Made by a program: the position numbers and the translations under genes
DNA from: Paraglaciecola sp. L3A3
GTDB taxonomy: Bacteria; Pseudomonadota; Gammaproteobacteria; Enterobacterales; Alteromonadaceae
Length of the DNA: 64,000 bases
Direction: 5' to 3'
NCBI RefSeq assembly: GCF_009796765.1
Contig: NZ_CP047023.1
Coordinates: 4,261,501 to 4,325,500 of the forward strand
Notes under the pieces: generated by a model
What the model was told of the DNA's origin: nothing
The model's database searches: none
What the model saw: only the letters and a program-made list of their open reading frames with translations
Shown: piece by piece, positions 37,301 through 46,274 of the stretch
Numbering within the stretch: the stretch's first letter is position 1
Layout of the letters: the number at the start of each line of letters is the position of its first letter

Positions 37301-37995
37301 GCTTTAGTATTTTTCACTGTTGTTGTCGGCTGCACTAGACCGTCTTCTTCAAATATAGCTGCAAGCATAGTACGTAAGGTGTCCATTTTACCTTCTTTGG
37401 CATGCACCGCACTGACCAGTTTTTCCATATGGCGAATTCTGTGCTGGCTCGACACCAAACTAAAACGACTGGCTAATTGCCTAAGCTTAGTATTTTCTCT
37501 ACCTGCGCCTCTTCCCACACTGGCATCATTTTGAATGATGCTGCGAAATTCGCTAGTCGCTTGGATCTTATGGGAAAAATCGACACCTAATTGCCTCAAC
37601 TGTTTAATCCAGTGCTCGGGTAACATAGCTTGTACATTACCTTCTTCAGTATCTACTAAGATTTGCTCTTGATGGTAGGCTGCTTCAACAAAACGATACT
37701 GTACGCCATCACTGCCCTTACGAGTTAATACCACTTGACAGACTTGGCCGTCTTCTCGGGTATATTCGTAAATCAGGTAACTATTTGCATGAGGCAAGTA
37801 AAAATCATCAAACTTCTTGCGGGTTTTAGGTACCACTTTACTGGGTAACTCACCATAAAAAACAGGGATCAAACGTTGCAGAGTTGTTTTACCTGAAGCA
37901 TTGGTTCCACAAATATTACTGTGACCAGATACATCCAGTTCGACAAAACCAGGAAGATGACAATTTATTAGTATAATACGGTGTAACCCAGGCAT
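34306..37995 (-). CDS. MukB/MksB/JetC-like SMC ATPase
   Basis: A 1229-residue SMC-like protein. The N-terminal head has Walker A GTNASGKTT at residues 30-38. Two very long Gln/Glu/Leu-rich coiled-coil blocks (about 230-530 and 640-860) flank a hinge-like stretch. The C-terminal head has a signature-like SSSHGMAYLIL near residue 1113 and Walker B INIHWPIDEIG near residue 1146. The signature differs from the LSGGE of standard SMCs but is the form seen in MukB-like/Wadjet ATPases. It should dimerise and extrude DNA loops. It is the first gene of the operon, whereas in the common jetABCD and mksFEBG layouts the SMC gene comes third. Confidence 0.83.
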   Translation of the reverse strand: MPGLHRIILINCHLPGFVELDVSGHSNICGTNASGKTTLQRLIPVFYGELPSKVVPKTRKKFDDFYLPHANSYLIYEYTREDGQVCQVVLTRKGSDGVQYRFVEAAYHQEQILVDTEEGNVQAMLPEHWIKQLRQLGVDFSHKIQATSEFRSIIQNDASVGRGAGRENTKLRQLASRFSLVSSQHRIRHMEKLVSAVHAKEGKMDTLRTMLAAIFEEDGLVQPTTTVKNTKAREWITQMRQTMRLQSMQNEYQKIQQQTEQLNTIESQLLQLKPVLEKDLQTLTTAKADAQEQRNQIKHQQNTDKESFEQAEGLLNSRISETSENLKAKSSRLDHIQQQYEKYQDSDIDQLQKDMDALPLKREEYEQKLEQYNLLIEQHKDLQSQLEQQKFKLSESLERLSRKNQAKTKGISQEKEAIRKAQNEKETDLRGQFEQRKEQQSQEFDQQLLELERSIMRQEHQAKQASPTEQELENGALADKRIELAQRAWQQSSAAKNQSQNTFQQLRNKREEADKVLHSARQSARQAKERLQQLLKQQSPEQDSLRQFLRDNKPGWEQNIGKLIHAPLLDEKHLTPKLITDLTEQAENSFLGVQVNLSVIDAPDYAQDETALALSLEQAKKHLVAAEKQQKQAEAELDQCHQEAELHRDLLAEKNRAFEQAEQEVSYAQSAKQRFADELKVALESRKKQAQQALQQFLDEKQLVLSQKRHAIDLLKSDFEEQLLEFKTGWQGELAVLEEQIEELDLQVEQKREQNRQQIKQLEDAFNQELANKDIDPNTLRDLKQQIEALKNLIQAITVRRDELNEYKTFMQTDWLKQRPELLEQEAELKALAQQFEQQQTNLRSQYQTKRNDLAQQLSAVEKSLSGFASLITEIEPMVRQLVHIIFSFTPSEQPSINLGDQSERINRCTEALESRSRGEKKLKESLTEFEANLGKDAGKDFLDTMLQAFSVLDEEANVRERLPILQRLLSILESRQRQIVEQGETIGGDLNKFFTVFSDINRKISQQSKRLTDEVSDDLTLDGIARSEVKIISTVDELNFWTPLKRFAQQYNKWNTSDAFLPSEAYLDTLADVVEVLPNDANYSIESLLRLELHLNEGGSDLVIKNDRQLLESSSHGMAYLILCKFLLAFTRLLRNQANINIHWPIDEIGTLAYHNVEKLFKACDANHINILGAFPNPESDVLMLFKHRYLIDKQKQRLEKIEPKLSRIAERLQQNKTSKSETQEVSA

Positions 37996-38229
37996 AGATG
38001 TCCTTTATTCGAGGGAGTAACATGTAAAAATCTCAGCCTGCAATTTTACCTAGAAAAACTAATTTTTAATACCATCAAGTGTTCATTTTCTAGATTCTGT
38101 CGCTCTATTTATTTGATGGAGTTATGGAGCATACAAACTAGTCTTTTCGAATGGCAGTGTTAAACTATAAACGCAAATTTACTAAAACTTAGCACTCGAT
38201 TCATTACGAAAATATCAAGGAACTTGAAC

Positions 38230-39414
38230 TTGAAAGCAATTAATAAAACCATAATATTTCTAAGTCAGCTAAGTTTGTACATTATGCTATTTTCTTTTTT
38301 GACCAGAACGACTATTACCCAAGCTGCTGAAAAAACGACAAAACCTAGAGTATTGTTTATTTATCCTGTAGAAAAAGGATTTCCTTTTTGGGATTCTCAA
38401 GTCAATTTCGCCCAAGCCGTTTCAGACACTTTAAATTTCGAATTAGACGTTGCGTATCCACCAGAAGAGTTTAGAGACAGATTTGGTGCTTCAATTTATA
38501 TTCAAAATATTCTCGATTCACAAGCACAAAAACCAGACCTCATAATCACTTCCTTTTGGGTGGGCTCAGAAACAAAAATACTAACCTTGCTAGATGATAG
38601 AGAAATTCCATTGATTTCTATAAATTCAGATATTTCGCCCACTCAATTTTCTGAACTAGGACTTCCAAGAGAACAATTCCCCCTGTGGCTAGCGCACTTA
38701 TCGCCGGATGACACATTGGCAGGAGGTCAATTGGCGACAGCTATTTTACAACATTCTAGAGCCAATAGATGCCCTTCTTCACATTGTAACGTGAACATAT
38801 TTGCTATCACTGGAGCGAGCTATTCAGCAGTTAGCAAACAACGTATTAACGGCATGAATAGTGTTTTGCAAACCGATAAAAATAATAAGCTACTTAATAT
38901 TGTTTACGGCAATTGGGAGCGAAAATTAGTGAAGAAGATGACAAGTACCATTTTTAAGCGTCACGAGGATATACATGCTTTTTGGATAGCGAGTGATGTT
39001 ATGGCTTATGGTCTACAAGATGGAATTGAAGAGTTTAATCTTATGCTGCCAAAAAGCACAGTAATCGGTAGCATGGATTGGTCACCATCAAGCATTGATA
39101 AAATCAAAGATGGAAGTCTCAATATGAGTCTAGGAGGGCATTTTCTAGAAGGGGGACTAGCACTAATTCTATTTTTTGACTATCTAAACGATAGAGATTT
39201 CAAGCAACAAACTGGCACTGTCATTAAAACTAAAATGAGCCTTTTAGACGTTAGTAATGTAGGTGAAATGGGGGCTTTTTTAAAGCACCCCAAATGGTCT
39301 GAAACACGTATCAATGGATACAGTAAATTTTTAAATCCTCAGCGAGAAAATTACAACTTTAATCCGCAAGAAATAATTATGGAACAATTAACTCCCCATG
39401 CCAACAATCATTAG
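38230..39414 (+). CDS. Periplasmic substrate-binding protein (Peripla_BP_4-like), orphan
   Basis: A protein of about 394 residues with a signal peptide (hydrophobic LSLYIMLFSFLT, probable cleavage near TQAA). The mature part looks like a type I periplasmic binding protein of the sugar/autoinducer class: VLFIYPVEKGFPFWDSQVNF, DLIITSFWVGSETK, HLSPDDTLAGGQLATAIL, NIFAITGASYSAVSKQRINGM and HAFWIASDVMAYGLQDGI. There is no permease or ATPase gene nearby, so it may serve a sensor protein or a transporter encoded elsewhere. The preferred start is a TTG at 38230 with AAGGA eight bases upstream; another TTG is at 38224. It is divergent from the SMC operon. Confidence 0.75.
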   Translation: MKAINKTIIFLSQLSLYIMLFSFLTRTTITQAAEKTTKPRVLFIYPVEKGFPFWDSQVNFAQAVSDTLNFELDVAYPPEEFRDRFGASIYIQNILDSQAQKPDLIITSFWVGSETKILTLLDDREIPLISINSDISPTQFSELGLPREQFPLWLAHLSPDDTLAGGQLATAILQHSRANRCPSSHCNVNIFAITGASYSAVSKQRINGMNSVLQTDKNNKLLNIVYGNWERKLVKKMTSTIFKRHEDIHAFWIASDVMAYGLQDGIEEFNLMLPKSTVIGSMDWSPSSIDKIKDGSLNMSLGGHFLEGGLALILFFDYLNDRDFKQQTGTVIKTKMSLLDVSNVGEMGAFLKHPKWSETRINGYSKFLNPQRENYNFNPQEIIMEQLTPHANNH

Positions 39415-39800
39415 TACTCTTGCTGTAGAAGCTTAATAATGTCTACGTTTGCAGCCGGAAATTCATATTGATTAAGCTGCCCAATCGCTACCCATTTTGC
39501 TAATTGACCTTCTTGCTGTGTGGCCTCACCGTTGAAATCATCAACTAAATGCACGTTCAATCTGACCTTTTTATCACCATAGTCATGTTCAATGATCAAG
39601 AATTCTTGTTGAGAAACAACCTCAATACCAATTTCTTCTTTTAACTCGCGGCTTAATGCTTGCTCAACAGATTCACCGACTTCACACTTTCCTCCTGGAA
39701 ATTCCCATTTGCCCCCTTGATGCAAAGAATCAGCTCGTTTACTGATATAAATATTGTTAGCCCTTTTAATCACACCCACCGCAACATCTATTACTTTCAA
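39411..39800 (-). CDS. mutT: 8-oxo-dGTP diphosphatase MutT
   Basis: A 129-residue Nudix hydrolase. The Nudix box is visible as GGKCEVGESVEQALSREL followed by KEEIGIEV, matching GX5EX7REUXEEXGU. It removes 8-oxo-dGTP from the nucleotide pool to prevent A:T to C:G transversions. Its place downstream of secA is the standard gammaproteobacterial arrangement and supports MutT over other Nudix enzymes. A terminator lies between secA and this gene, so it likely has its own promoter or depends on read-through. Its 3' end overlaps the convergent binding-protein gene by 4 bp. Confidence 0.92.
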   Translation of the reverse strand: MKVIDVAVGVIKRANNIYISKRADSLHQGGKWEFPGGKCEVGESVEQALSRELKEEIGIEVVSQQEFLIIEHDYGDKKVRLNVHLVDDFNGEATQQEGQLAKWVAIGQLNQYEFPAANVDIIKLLQQEY

Positions 39801-39818
39801 CTCTTTTACTCCTGAAAC

Positions 39819-39841
39819 AAAAAATCGGACTTTCGTCCGAC
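39819..39841 (-). terminator. Rho-independent terminator after secA
   Basis: On the minus strand GTCGGAC-GAAA-GTCCGA is followed by a run of six T. The stem is GC-rich with a GAAA tetraloop. It lies 28 bp past the secA stop and before mutT. Confidence 0.85.
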
Positions 39842-39868
39842 TTTTAAAGTTTATTAGCTAACAATTTA

Positions 39869-42583
39869 TTAAGTTAATTTACCATGGCATTGTTTATATT
39901 TTTTACCAGAACCGCATGGACAAATATCGTTACGGCCGACCTTAGGTGTATCACGAACTACAGCTCTTGGCCCTTGATTTTGCTCTTGTGATTCAGAATT
40001 TTCATTAGGTGAATTATGTTCAAAGTTTTTAGGTGTATCATCAGCCTGACGTCTCTGTTCTTCTACCGCTTCTACGTCCTCTTGAGCTTTAACTTGTACC
40101 TTACTTAGAATTGTCACCACTTCTACTTTCAAGTTTTCTAACATTTCAGAAAACAACTCAAAAGACTCACGTTTATATTCTTGTTTTGGATTCTTCTGAG
40201 CATATCCACGTAAATGAATACCTTGACGAAGATGATCCATAGCCGCTAAATGCTCTTTCCAGTGGCTATCCAAGTTTTGCAACATCACTGCTTTTTCAAA
40301 CTGATGTATAACTTGTGGGCCAACAATTTCTTCTTTAGCTTTATAAGCGTTCACGACTTCTTCTAAGATACGCTCACGGATTACTTCTTCATATAACTTA
40401 TCGTCTTCATCAAGCCATTTTTGCACAGGTACTTCTAATAAAAACTCACCTTTAAAGCGCTCTTCTAAGCCAGCTACATCCCACATTTCTTCTAAAGATT
40501 GTGGTGGAATATATTGATCAACTATACCACTTACCACATCTTCTCGAATGGCTGCTATTGTGGCACTTATATCACCTTCATCTAATAACTCATTACGCTG
40601 TTCGTAGATTACTTTACGTTGATCGTTAGCTACGTCATCGTACTCAAGTAATTGTTTACGCATATCAAAGTTACGACCTTCGACTTTACGCTGGGCATTT
40701 TCTATAGCACGAGTGACCCAAGGGTGTTCTATTGCTTCTCCTCGTTCCATACCTAGACGTTTCATCATATTGCCCATTTTCTCAGAAGCAAAGATACGCA
40801 TTAATGCATCATCTAAAGATAAGTAAAAACGTGAAGAACCTGCATCACCTTGACGGCCTGAACGACCGCGCAACTGGTTATCTATACGACGAGATTCATG
40901 GCGCTCGGTGCCAATAATATGTAAACCGCCTGAAGCAATAACGGCATCATGAGCAATTTTCCAATCTTCTTTAATTTTTTCTACTTTGCTAGGTTTAGGA
41001 TCATGAATTTTATCAATTTCAGCCTGCCAATTACCGCCTAAGACAATATCAGTACCACGGCCAGCCATATTAGTGGCTATTGTGATAGCCCCAGGTTTAC
41101 CCGCCTGAGCAATAATGTCAGCTTCTTGTTCATGAAACTTAGCATTCAATACTTTATGAGGGATTTTATGTTTCTTTAATATCCCTGAGATAAGTTCTGA
41201 ATTTTCAATTGAAACAGTCCCCACTAACGCCGGTTGTCCACGTTTAACACAGTCAAGTATGTCTTCGACTATGGCCTCGTACTTTTCTTCAGCAGTCAAA
41301 AAGATAAGATCTGCCTTATCGTCACGAAGCATAGGTTTATTTGTCGGGATAACTACTGTATCTAAGCCATAAATACTTTGAAATTCGAAAGCTTCGGTAT
41401 CTGCCGTACCAGTCATTCCTGATAGTTTGTCATATAATCTAAAATAGTTTTGGAAGGTAATAGAAGCTAAGGTCTGGTTTTCGTTTTGAATATTAACCCC
41501 TTCTTTAGCTTCAACAGCTTGGTGTAACCCTTCTGACCAACGACGGCCTTCCATAGTACGACCAGTATGCTCATCAACGATAACAATCTCATTGTCTTTA
41601 ACTATGTAATCGACGTCTTTAGAGAATAACTTATGAGCTTTAAGTGCTGCATTTACATGGTGAAGAAGAGAAATATTGGCTGCTGCAAACAATGATTCAT
41701 CTTCAGGCAAAATGCCTTCACGTTGTAAAACTTGCTCTACAAAAATTTGTCCATTTTCAGTTAAATGGATTTGTTTACCTTTTTCATCAATAGTGAAATG
41801 ACCTTCACCAACTTGACCTTCTTCGTCTTCTTTTTCTTGTTGTACTAACTCTGGGATCACCACATTTATTCGACGATACAACTCAGAACTATCTTCAGCC
41901 TGACCAGAAATAATTAAAGGGGTTCGAGCTTCATCAATTAAGATTGAGTCAACTTCATCAATTACCGCAAAATGTAATGAACGTTGCACTCTTTCTTCAG
42001 GGCTAAAGGCCATATTATCCCTAAGATAATCGAAACCGAATTCATTGTTAGTTCCATAGGTGATATCAGCAGCATAAGCTTCCTTTTTTTGCTGATGATT
42101 CATTCCTGGGATATTACAACCAACAGACAACCCTAAAAATTCAAATAATGGTTTACTCCAATCAGCATCTCGACTAGCTAAATAATCATTGACCGTAATA
42201 ACATGCACACCTTTGCCTGATATTGCGTTTAAATAAGTGGGTAAAGTAGAGGTTAATGTTTTACCTTCACCAGTACGCATTTCAGAAATTTTGCCTTGAT
42301 GTAACACCTGCCCACCTAACATTTGCACATCAAAATGGCGCATGTTGAAAACACGTTTACTGGCTTCACGCACCACGGCAAATGCTTCCACTAAAATGTC
42401 ATCTGTCGATTCATCTTTTTCTAAGCGCTGTTTAAATTCTGACGTTTTAGCTTGCAGTTGTTCGTCACTTAAGCCTTCATATTCAGTTTCAAGCTGATTA
42501 ATTAAGGTGACAGATTTACTAAGTTTTTTTAACGTACGGTCGTTACGACTACCGAAAATTTTGGTGAGAATACTCGAAAACAT
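39869..42583 (-). CDS. secA: Protein translocase ATPase SecA
   Basis: A 904-residue SecA, full length for the family. It shows Walker [14 protein letters not shown] near residue 102, the DEAD-like [17 protein letters not shown] near residue 208, [15 protein letters not shown] near residue 506 and [20 protein letters not shown] near residue 583. The C-terminus [18 protein letters not shown] is the zinc-binding SEC-C motif that contacts SecB and ribosomes. It drives preproteins through SecYEG. Neighbours are an M23 peptidase upstream and mutT downstream. There is no SecM-like arrest gene directly before it. Confidence 0.98.
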   Translation of the reverse strand: MFSSILTKIFGSRNDRTLKKLSKSVTLINQLETEYEGLSDEQLQAKTSEFKQRLEKDESTDDILVEAFAVVREASKRVFNMRHFDVQMLGGQVLHQGKISEMRTGEGKTLTSTLPTYLNAISGKGVHVITVNDYLASRDADWSKPLFEFLGLSVGCNIPGMNHQQKKEAYAADITYGTNNEFGFDYLRDNMAFSPEERVQRSLHFAVIDEVDSILIDEARTPLIISGQAEDSSELYRRINVVIPELVQQEKEDEEGQVGEGHFTIDEKGKQIHLTENGQIFVEQVLQREGILPEDESLFAAANISLLHHVNAALKAHKLFSKDVDYIVKDNEIVIVDEHTGRTMEGRRWSEGLHQAVEAKEGVNIQNENQTLASITFQNYFRLYDKLSGMTGTADTEAFEFQSIYGLDTVVIPTNKPMLRDDKADLIFLTAEEKYEAIVEDILDCVKRGQPALVGTVSIENSELISGILKKHKIPHKVLNAKFHEQEADIIAQAGKPGAITIATNMAGRGTDIVLGGNWQAEIDKIHDPKPSKVEKIKEDWKIAHDAVIASGGLHIIGTERHESRRIDNQLRGRSGRQGDAGSSRFYLSLDDALMRIFASEKMGNMMKRLGMERGEAIEHPWVTRAIENAQRKVEGRNFDMRKQLLEYDDVANDQRKVIYEQRNELLDEGDISATIAAIREDVVSGIVDQYIPPQSLEEMWDVAGLEERFKGEFLLEVPVQKWLDEDDKLYEEVIRERILEEVVNAYKAKEEIVGPQVIHQFEKAVMLQNLDSHWKEHLAAMDHLRQGIHLRGYAQKNPKQEYKRESFELFSEMLENLKVEVVTILSKVQVKAQEDVEAVEEQRRQADDTPKNFEHNSPNENSESQEQNQGPRAVVRDTPKVGRNDICPCGSGKKYKQCHGKLT

Positions 42584-42673
42584 CGATTTACAGCTTCCAA
42601 TCTAAATGATTAATTCAATTACACACTTGAGTGTGTTAACCCCTAAGGCATAAGCCTTTATACTAAAATAAAC

Positions 42674-42696
42674 AATCGGCTCACATGGAGCCGATT
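42674..42696 (-). terminator. Hairpin terminator between the M23 peptidase gene and secA
   Basis: AATCGGCTC pairs with GAGCCGATT around a 5-base loop, a 9-bp stem with five GC pairs. On the minus strand it is followed by TGTTTATTTTAG, a broken T-run. It would separate the M23 transcript from secA. Confidence 0.6.
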
Positions 42697-42734
42697 TTAT
42701 ATTACAAATTTTTTACTACTATTATATCCAGCTA

Positions 42735-43643
42735 TTAAGAGCCTTTTCGATAGACAAAAGGTAGCGGATCTAGTTGTTTGCCTTTACGTAAAACTTCGTA
42801 ATGAACATGAGGGCCAGTAGAGCGTCCTGTACTTCCCATTACCGCAACACTTTGTCCTTTAGTGACAACATCACCAATTTTTACTTTAACTTCTTTATTA
42901 TGGCCATAACGAGTTTTTAACCCTTGCCCATGATCTATTTCTACTAGTTCTCCGTAGCCATAGCGACTACCGGCCCAAGTGACAACTCCAGCCCCTGTTG
43001 CTGTAACAGCACTACCTTCTTTACCAGCAAAATCTAATCCTTTATGCATAGCGGGCATACCATTAAACGGGTCTTTGCGCACACCATAATAAGAAGACAA
43101 CCAACCGGATTGAATCGGTTTACCTGCTAACTGGCTCTGTTCTTCTATATGGTGACTTAATAAGATAGATTCAAGTGCAGACAGTTGTTGAGACTTATCT
43201 TGAATGGTTTCTAACATGTTTTCCATTTTCACCAATAACTCATCTTGGGCTTGTAACTCAACACCTGACGTATTTAGAGGCCCGCCCATATTAGGCTCTT
43301 GGCCAAAATTAAATTCATCTGGATTTAATTTTGCTTGGGCAACTAATCTTGAACCTAAGGCGTCCAAGCGCTGAATTTGGCTTTGCATTTCAGCTAATTT
43401 TAACAACATGCCAGAGTAACGTTGTTTAGTTGTGTCTCTTAATAGTTCGATTTCAGTTGCTTGTTGTTCAAGTCCAGATTGCGCATATTGAACTCGTGCA
43501 ATACTTTCTTCAGGAGAGGTCGTCGAGCGACTAGACACTAAAAATAATCCGCAGGCAACAAGCAACATTATCGTCAATTTTTGTCGATTTATATCCAACG
43601 CAAAACGTCGGTTGTTACTTCTAAAAAGCAAAGTTAATTTCAT
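42735..43643 (-). CDS. M23 family peptidoglycan endopeptidase, membrane-anchored
   Basis: A 302-residue protein. It has a short cytoplasmic start, one transmembrane segment (residues about 23-42), a coiled-coil stretch (50-165) and a LytM domain. Metal ligands are visible: H and D in HKGLDFAG near residue 201, and the HVHYE motif near residue 279. GYGELVEIDHGQGLKTRYGH is the usual core strand region. It probably cleaves peptide cross-links in peptidoglycan in the periplasm. Lying between lpxC and secA, it occupies the slot where enterobacteria keep secM, and it links the division cluster to wall remodelling. Confidence 0.9.
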   Translation of the reverse strand: MKLTLLFRSNNRRFALDINRQKLTIMLLVACGLFLVSSRSTTSPEESIARVQYAQSGLEQQATEIELLRDTTKQRYSGMLLKLAEMQSQIQRLDALGSRLVAQAKLNPDEFNFGQEPNMGGPLNTSGVELQAQDELLVKMENMLETIQDKSQQLSALESILLSHHIEEQSQLAGKPIQSGWLSSYYGVRKDPFNGMPAMHKGLDFAGKEGSAVTATGAGVVTWAGSRYGYGELVEIDHGQGLKTRYGHNKEVKVKIGDVVTKGQSVAVMGSTGRSTGPHVHYEVLRKGKQLDPLPFVYRKGS

Positions 43644-43933
43644 TGCAGATATGGACCTTAGGTATTATCAATATTTGGTATGTGAAAAGATTAAGCTATA
43701 GAATGAAATTGAGATACTTTATGCAGGTATCTAAGTCATTACTTACTGTTTGTTTTATGCACAAACTAGTAGCTATATATCACCACTTCACAAAGATTAC
43801 CATATAAGTCACATTATCTAAAATGACTTATAACAATCTAAAGCAATAATATCAAAGCTTTGTAGCGTAAACGATTTGACAACTACAGTACTTAATTTAG
43901 CAAAAATATATTCGTTTACTGGAGGGAAACAAG
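43644..43933. other. Intergenic region between lpxC and the M23 gene, no gene seen
   Basis: About 290 bp of AT-rich DNA with no convincing coding frame on either strand. It should hold the promoter for the M23 peptidase gene. Candidate boxes on the minus strand (TTGTCA, TATTAT) are not correctly spaced. Confidence 0.4.
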
Positions 43934-43963
43934 GTTTTGGTAAACTAATTAGTTTACCAAAAC
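43934..43963. repeat. Perfect 30-bp palindrome covering the lpxC stop codon
   Basis: Each arm is 15 bases: GTTTTGGTAAACTAA and its exact reverse complement, centred between 43948 and 43949. It contains the last codons of lpxC (GTT TTG GTA AAC TAA). The minus-strand sequence after it is CTTGTTTCC, not a proper T-run, so it may act as an mRNA 3' stabiliser or a weak terminator. Confidence 0.6.
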
Positions 43964-44863
43964 TGGGGATGCATAACTGATAGGCATTTGTTCGGGAGTT
44001 TCATAACCTACAAACTCCCAACATTCAGTATTGTTTAATAAAGCATTCAACAATTTATTATTTAAACCATGACCTGTTTTATAGGCAACTAGTTCACCAA
44101 CAATACTGTGGCCACATAAATATAAATCACCGATTGCATCTAGAATTTTATGTTTTAAAAATTCATCGCTATAACGCAAACCTTCAGGATTTAATACACG
44201 ATACTCATCAAGGGCAACTGCATTTTCCATGCTGCCACCTAAAGCTAAGTTAAGTGAATTCATGTATTCAAGATCTTTCATAAAACCAAAGGTTCGAGCA
44301 CGACTCACTTCATTAACATACGAAGATGAATCAAAATCTAACACCATATGCTGACGAGTTTGACTTATAACAGGGTGATCAAAGTCGATTCTAAAGTCTA
44401 CTCTAAAACCTTCATATGGACGAAGTTCAGCCCACTTGTCACCCTCCTCAACTCGAAGAGGTTTAATTATTTTAATAAAGCGTTTAGCGGCATTAAGTTC
44501 TTCGATACCAGCAGATTGTAATAAAAAGATAAACGGACTCGCACTACCATCCATGATAGGAAGCTCATCACTGTCGACTTCAACAATAATATTGTCAATC
44601 CCTAAACCCGCTAAGGCTGAGGCCAAATGCTCGACAGTAGAAATCTTCGCACCATCGGCATTACTAATACATGTACAAAGCATAGTATCGCCTACAGAAT
44701 CTGCTCTAGCAGGGATATCCGCATAAGGCTCAAGATCAACGCGGCGAAATACTATTCCAGTATTCGCAGGCGCAGGCCGGAGAGTCATAGTGACCTTGTC
44801 ACCTTTATGTAGACCAATCCCTGTCTCTTGAACAGATTGTTTAATGGTACGTTGTTTAATCAT
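43949..44863 (-). CDS. lpxC: UDP-3-O-acyl-N-acetylglucosamine deacetylase LpxC
   Basis: A 304-residue enzyme of normal length. It begins [19 protein letters not shown] and has [18 protein letters not shown] (first zinc His), [12 protein letters not shown], and [17 protein letters not shown] with the other His/Asp ligands. It performs the first committed step of lipid A synthesis (removal of acetate from UDP-3-acyl-GlcNAc) and is a regulated enzyme in gammaproteobacteria. It lies 156 bp after ftsZ with its own strong promoter. The stop codon is buried in a perfect palindrome. Confidence 0.98.
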   Translation of the reverse strand: MIKQRTIKQSVQETGIGLHKGDKVTMTLRPAPANTGIVFRRVDLEPYADIPARADSVGDTMLCTCISNADGAKISTVEHLASALAGLGIDNIIVEVDSDELPIMDGSASPFIFLLQSAGIEELNAAKRFIKIIKPLRVEEGDKWAELRPYEGFRVDFRIDFDHPVISQTRQHMVLDFDSSSYVNEVSRARTFGFMKDLEYMNSLNLALGGSMENAVALDEYRVLNPEGLRYSDEFLKHKILDAIGDLYLCGHSIVGELVAYKTGHGLNNKLLNALLNNTECWEFVGYETPEQMPISYASPVLVN

Positions 44864-44908
44864 AAACCTTTTTAACTCAATAACTTATTAGAATAAAAAG
44901 CGGCGCAT

Positions 44909-44938
44909 ATAATACATTAAAACATAGTGCGCTGTCAA
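44909..44938 (-). promoter_or_regulatory. Sigma-70 type promoter for lpxC
   Basis: On the minus strand: TTGACA (44933-44938), 18-bp spacer, TATTAT (44909-44914). The -10 box ends 45 bp before the lpxC ATG. Both hexamers are near consensus, so lpxC can be transcribed independently of ftsZ. Confidence 0.65.
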
Positions 44939-45019
44939 AAAACTGTCATATATCGCCTTTTATAGGTGTATTATCCCATAATAGTTATATTCACAGCCTA
45001 CTCTATTGTTAGAGTCAAT

Positions 45020-46192
45020 TTAATCAGCTTGTTTGCGCAAAAATGCTGGAATATCTAAATATTCCAAATCACTTGCCGCTTCAACTTTGTCTTCCGCCAC
45101 TATCGTTTTAGCAGTATCAGGCATTGCACTCGAACTAGGCATAGATCCAGACCCATTAGCTTGCAATTTAAATTCACCACTATCAGCCATCACTTTAGCA
45201 GCGCGGCTAGAAACTAATGAAATATCAGGTTTACGCTCAGCGCCAATACCTGTAGCAACTACAGTTACGCGCAGTTCGTTAGTCATTTCCATATCAATTA
45301 CAGTACCAACAACCACAGTGGCATTTTCTGATGCAAAAGCTTTTACCGCATTACCGACAGTCTCAAATTCATCGATAGAGAAATCAGGACCAGCAGTGAT
45401 ATTAACCAAAATACCTCTAGCGCCAGATAAATCAATATCTTCTAATAATGGACAAGCAATAGCAGATTCAGATGCTTCTTCAGCTCTATCTTCACCACTT
45501 GCAGTACCACTACCCATCATGGCCGTGCCCATTTCAGACATGACTGTTCTCACGTCGGCGAAATCCACGTTAATTAAACCTGGGCGTGTAATCAATTCAG
45601 CAATACCTTGAACTGCACCACTTAAAATATCATTGGCCGCACTAAAAGCTTGTAACAAAGGAGTGCCCTTGCCCATTACTTTTAATAACTTTTCGTTTGG
45701 AATCGTAATCAGAGAATCAACGTATTTAGATAATTCTTCGATACCCTGATCAGCAAAATCGGTACGTTTTTTACCTTCAAAAGGAAAAGGTTTAGTGACA
45801 ACAGCCACAGTTAAAATACCTAATTCTTTTGCTACTTTAGCCACTTCTGGTGCAGCGCCTGTTCCAGTACCACCACCCATACCAGCGGTAATAAATACCA
45901 TGTCAGCACCTTCTAAGCTTTGACGTATGGTTTCTCTGTCTTCTTCAGCCGCTTGGCGTCCAATATTTGGATTAGCACCCGCACCTAGACCTTTCGTCAC
46001 ACCAGAACCAATTTGTAAAGTAACATTGGCTGTAGAACTGCGTAACACTTGGGCATCAGTATTGATGGCGATAAATTCTACACCTTCAATATTTTGCGCA
46101 ACCATGTGTTCAACAGCATTACCACCGCCGCCACCAACACCAATAACTTTAATTACCGCTTCTTCGTTATGACTATCCATTAACTCAAACAT
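45020..46192 (-). CDS. ftsZ: Cell division GTPase FtsZ
   Basis: A 390-residue tubulin homologue. It has [15 protein letters not shown] near residue 17, the tubulin signature [13 protein letters not shown] near residue 107, and the conserved C-terminal peptide [14 protein letters not shown] that binds FtsA and ZipA. A low-complexity Ser/Met/Ala linker separates the GTPase core from the tail. It polymerises into the Z-ring. It follows ftsA by 82 bp, a longer gap than elsewhere in the cluster, leaving room for its own control. Confidence 0.98.
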   Translation of the reverse strand: MFELMDSHNEEAVIKVIGVGGGGGNAVEHMVAQNIEGVEFIAINTDAQVLRSSTANVTLQIGSGVTKGLGAGANPNIGRQAAEEDRETIRQSLEGADMVFITAGMGGGTGTGAAPEVAKVAKELGILTVAVVTKPFPFEGKKRTDFADQGIEELSKYVDSLITIPNEKLLKVMGKGTPLLQAFSAANDILSGAVQGIAELITRPGLINVDFADVRTVMSEMGTAMMGSGTASGEDRAEEASESAIACPLLEDIDLSGARGILVNITAGPDFSIDEFETVGNAVKAFASENATVVVGTVIDMEMTNELRVTVVATGIGAERKPDISLVSSRAAKVMADSGEFKLQANGSGSMPSSSAMPDTAKTIVAEDKVEAASDLEYLDIPAFLRKQAD

Positions 46193-46274
46193 ATTTACTC
46201 TCCGGTTTGTACATAAAAGCAGTCAGGGTTAAATCCTTGCCTGCTGCCTATTTTTAGCGTTTAAATACGAGTGA

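Noticed and set aside
42584..42734. A secM-like arrest peptide gene upstream of secA
   Set aside because: The interval is only about 150 bp, holds a hairpin, and has no frame with a signal peptide and arrest-like C-terminus.
45000..45015. Hairpin ACTCTA-TTGT-TAGAGT just after ftsZ, as a terminator
   Set aside because: It has only a 6-bp AT-rich stem and no T-run on the minus strand.
45033..45611. A 192-codon open frame antisense to ftsZ
   Set aside because: It is a shadow of a highly conserved essential gene, rich in Ser, Ala and Thr as expected from reverse reading.
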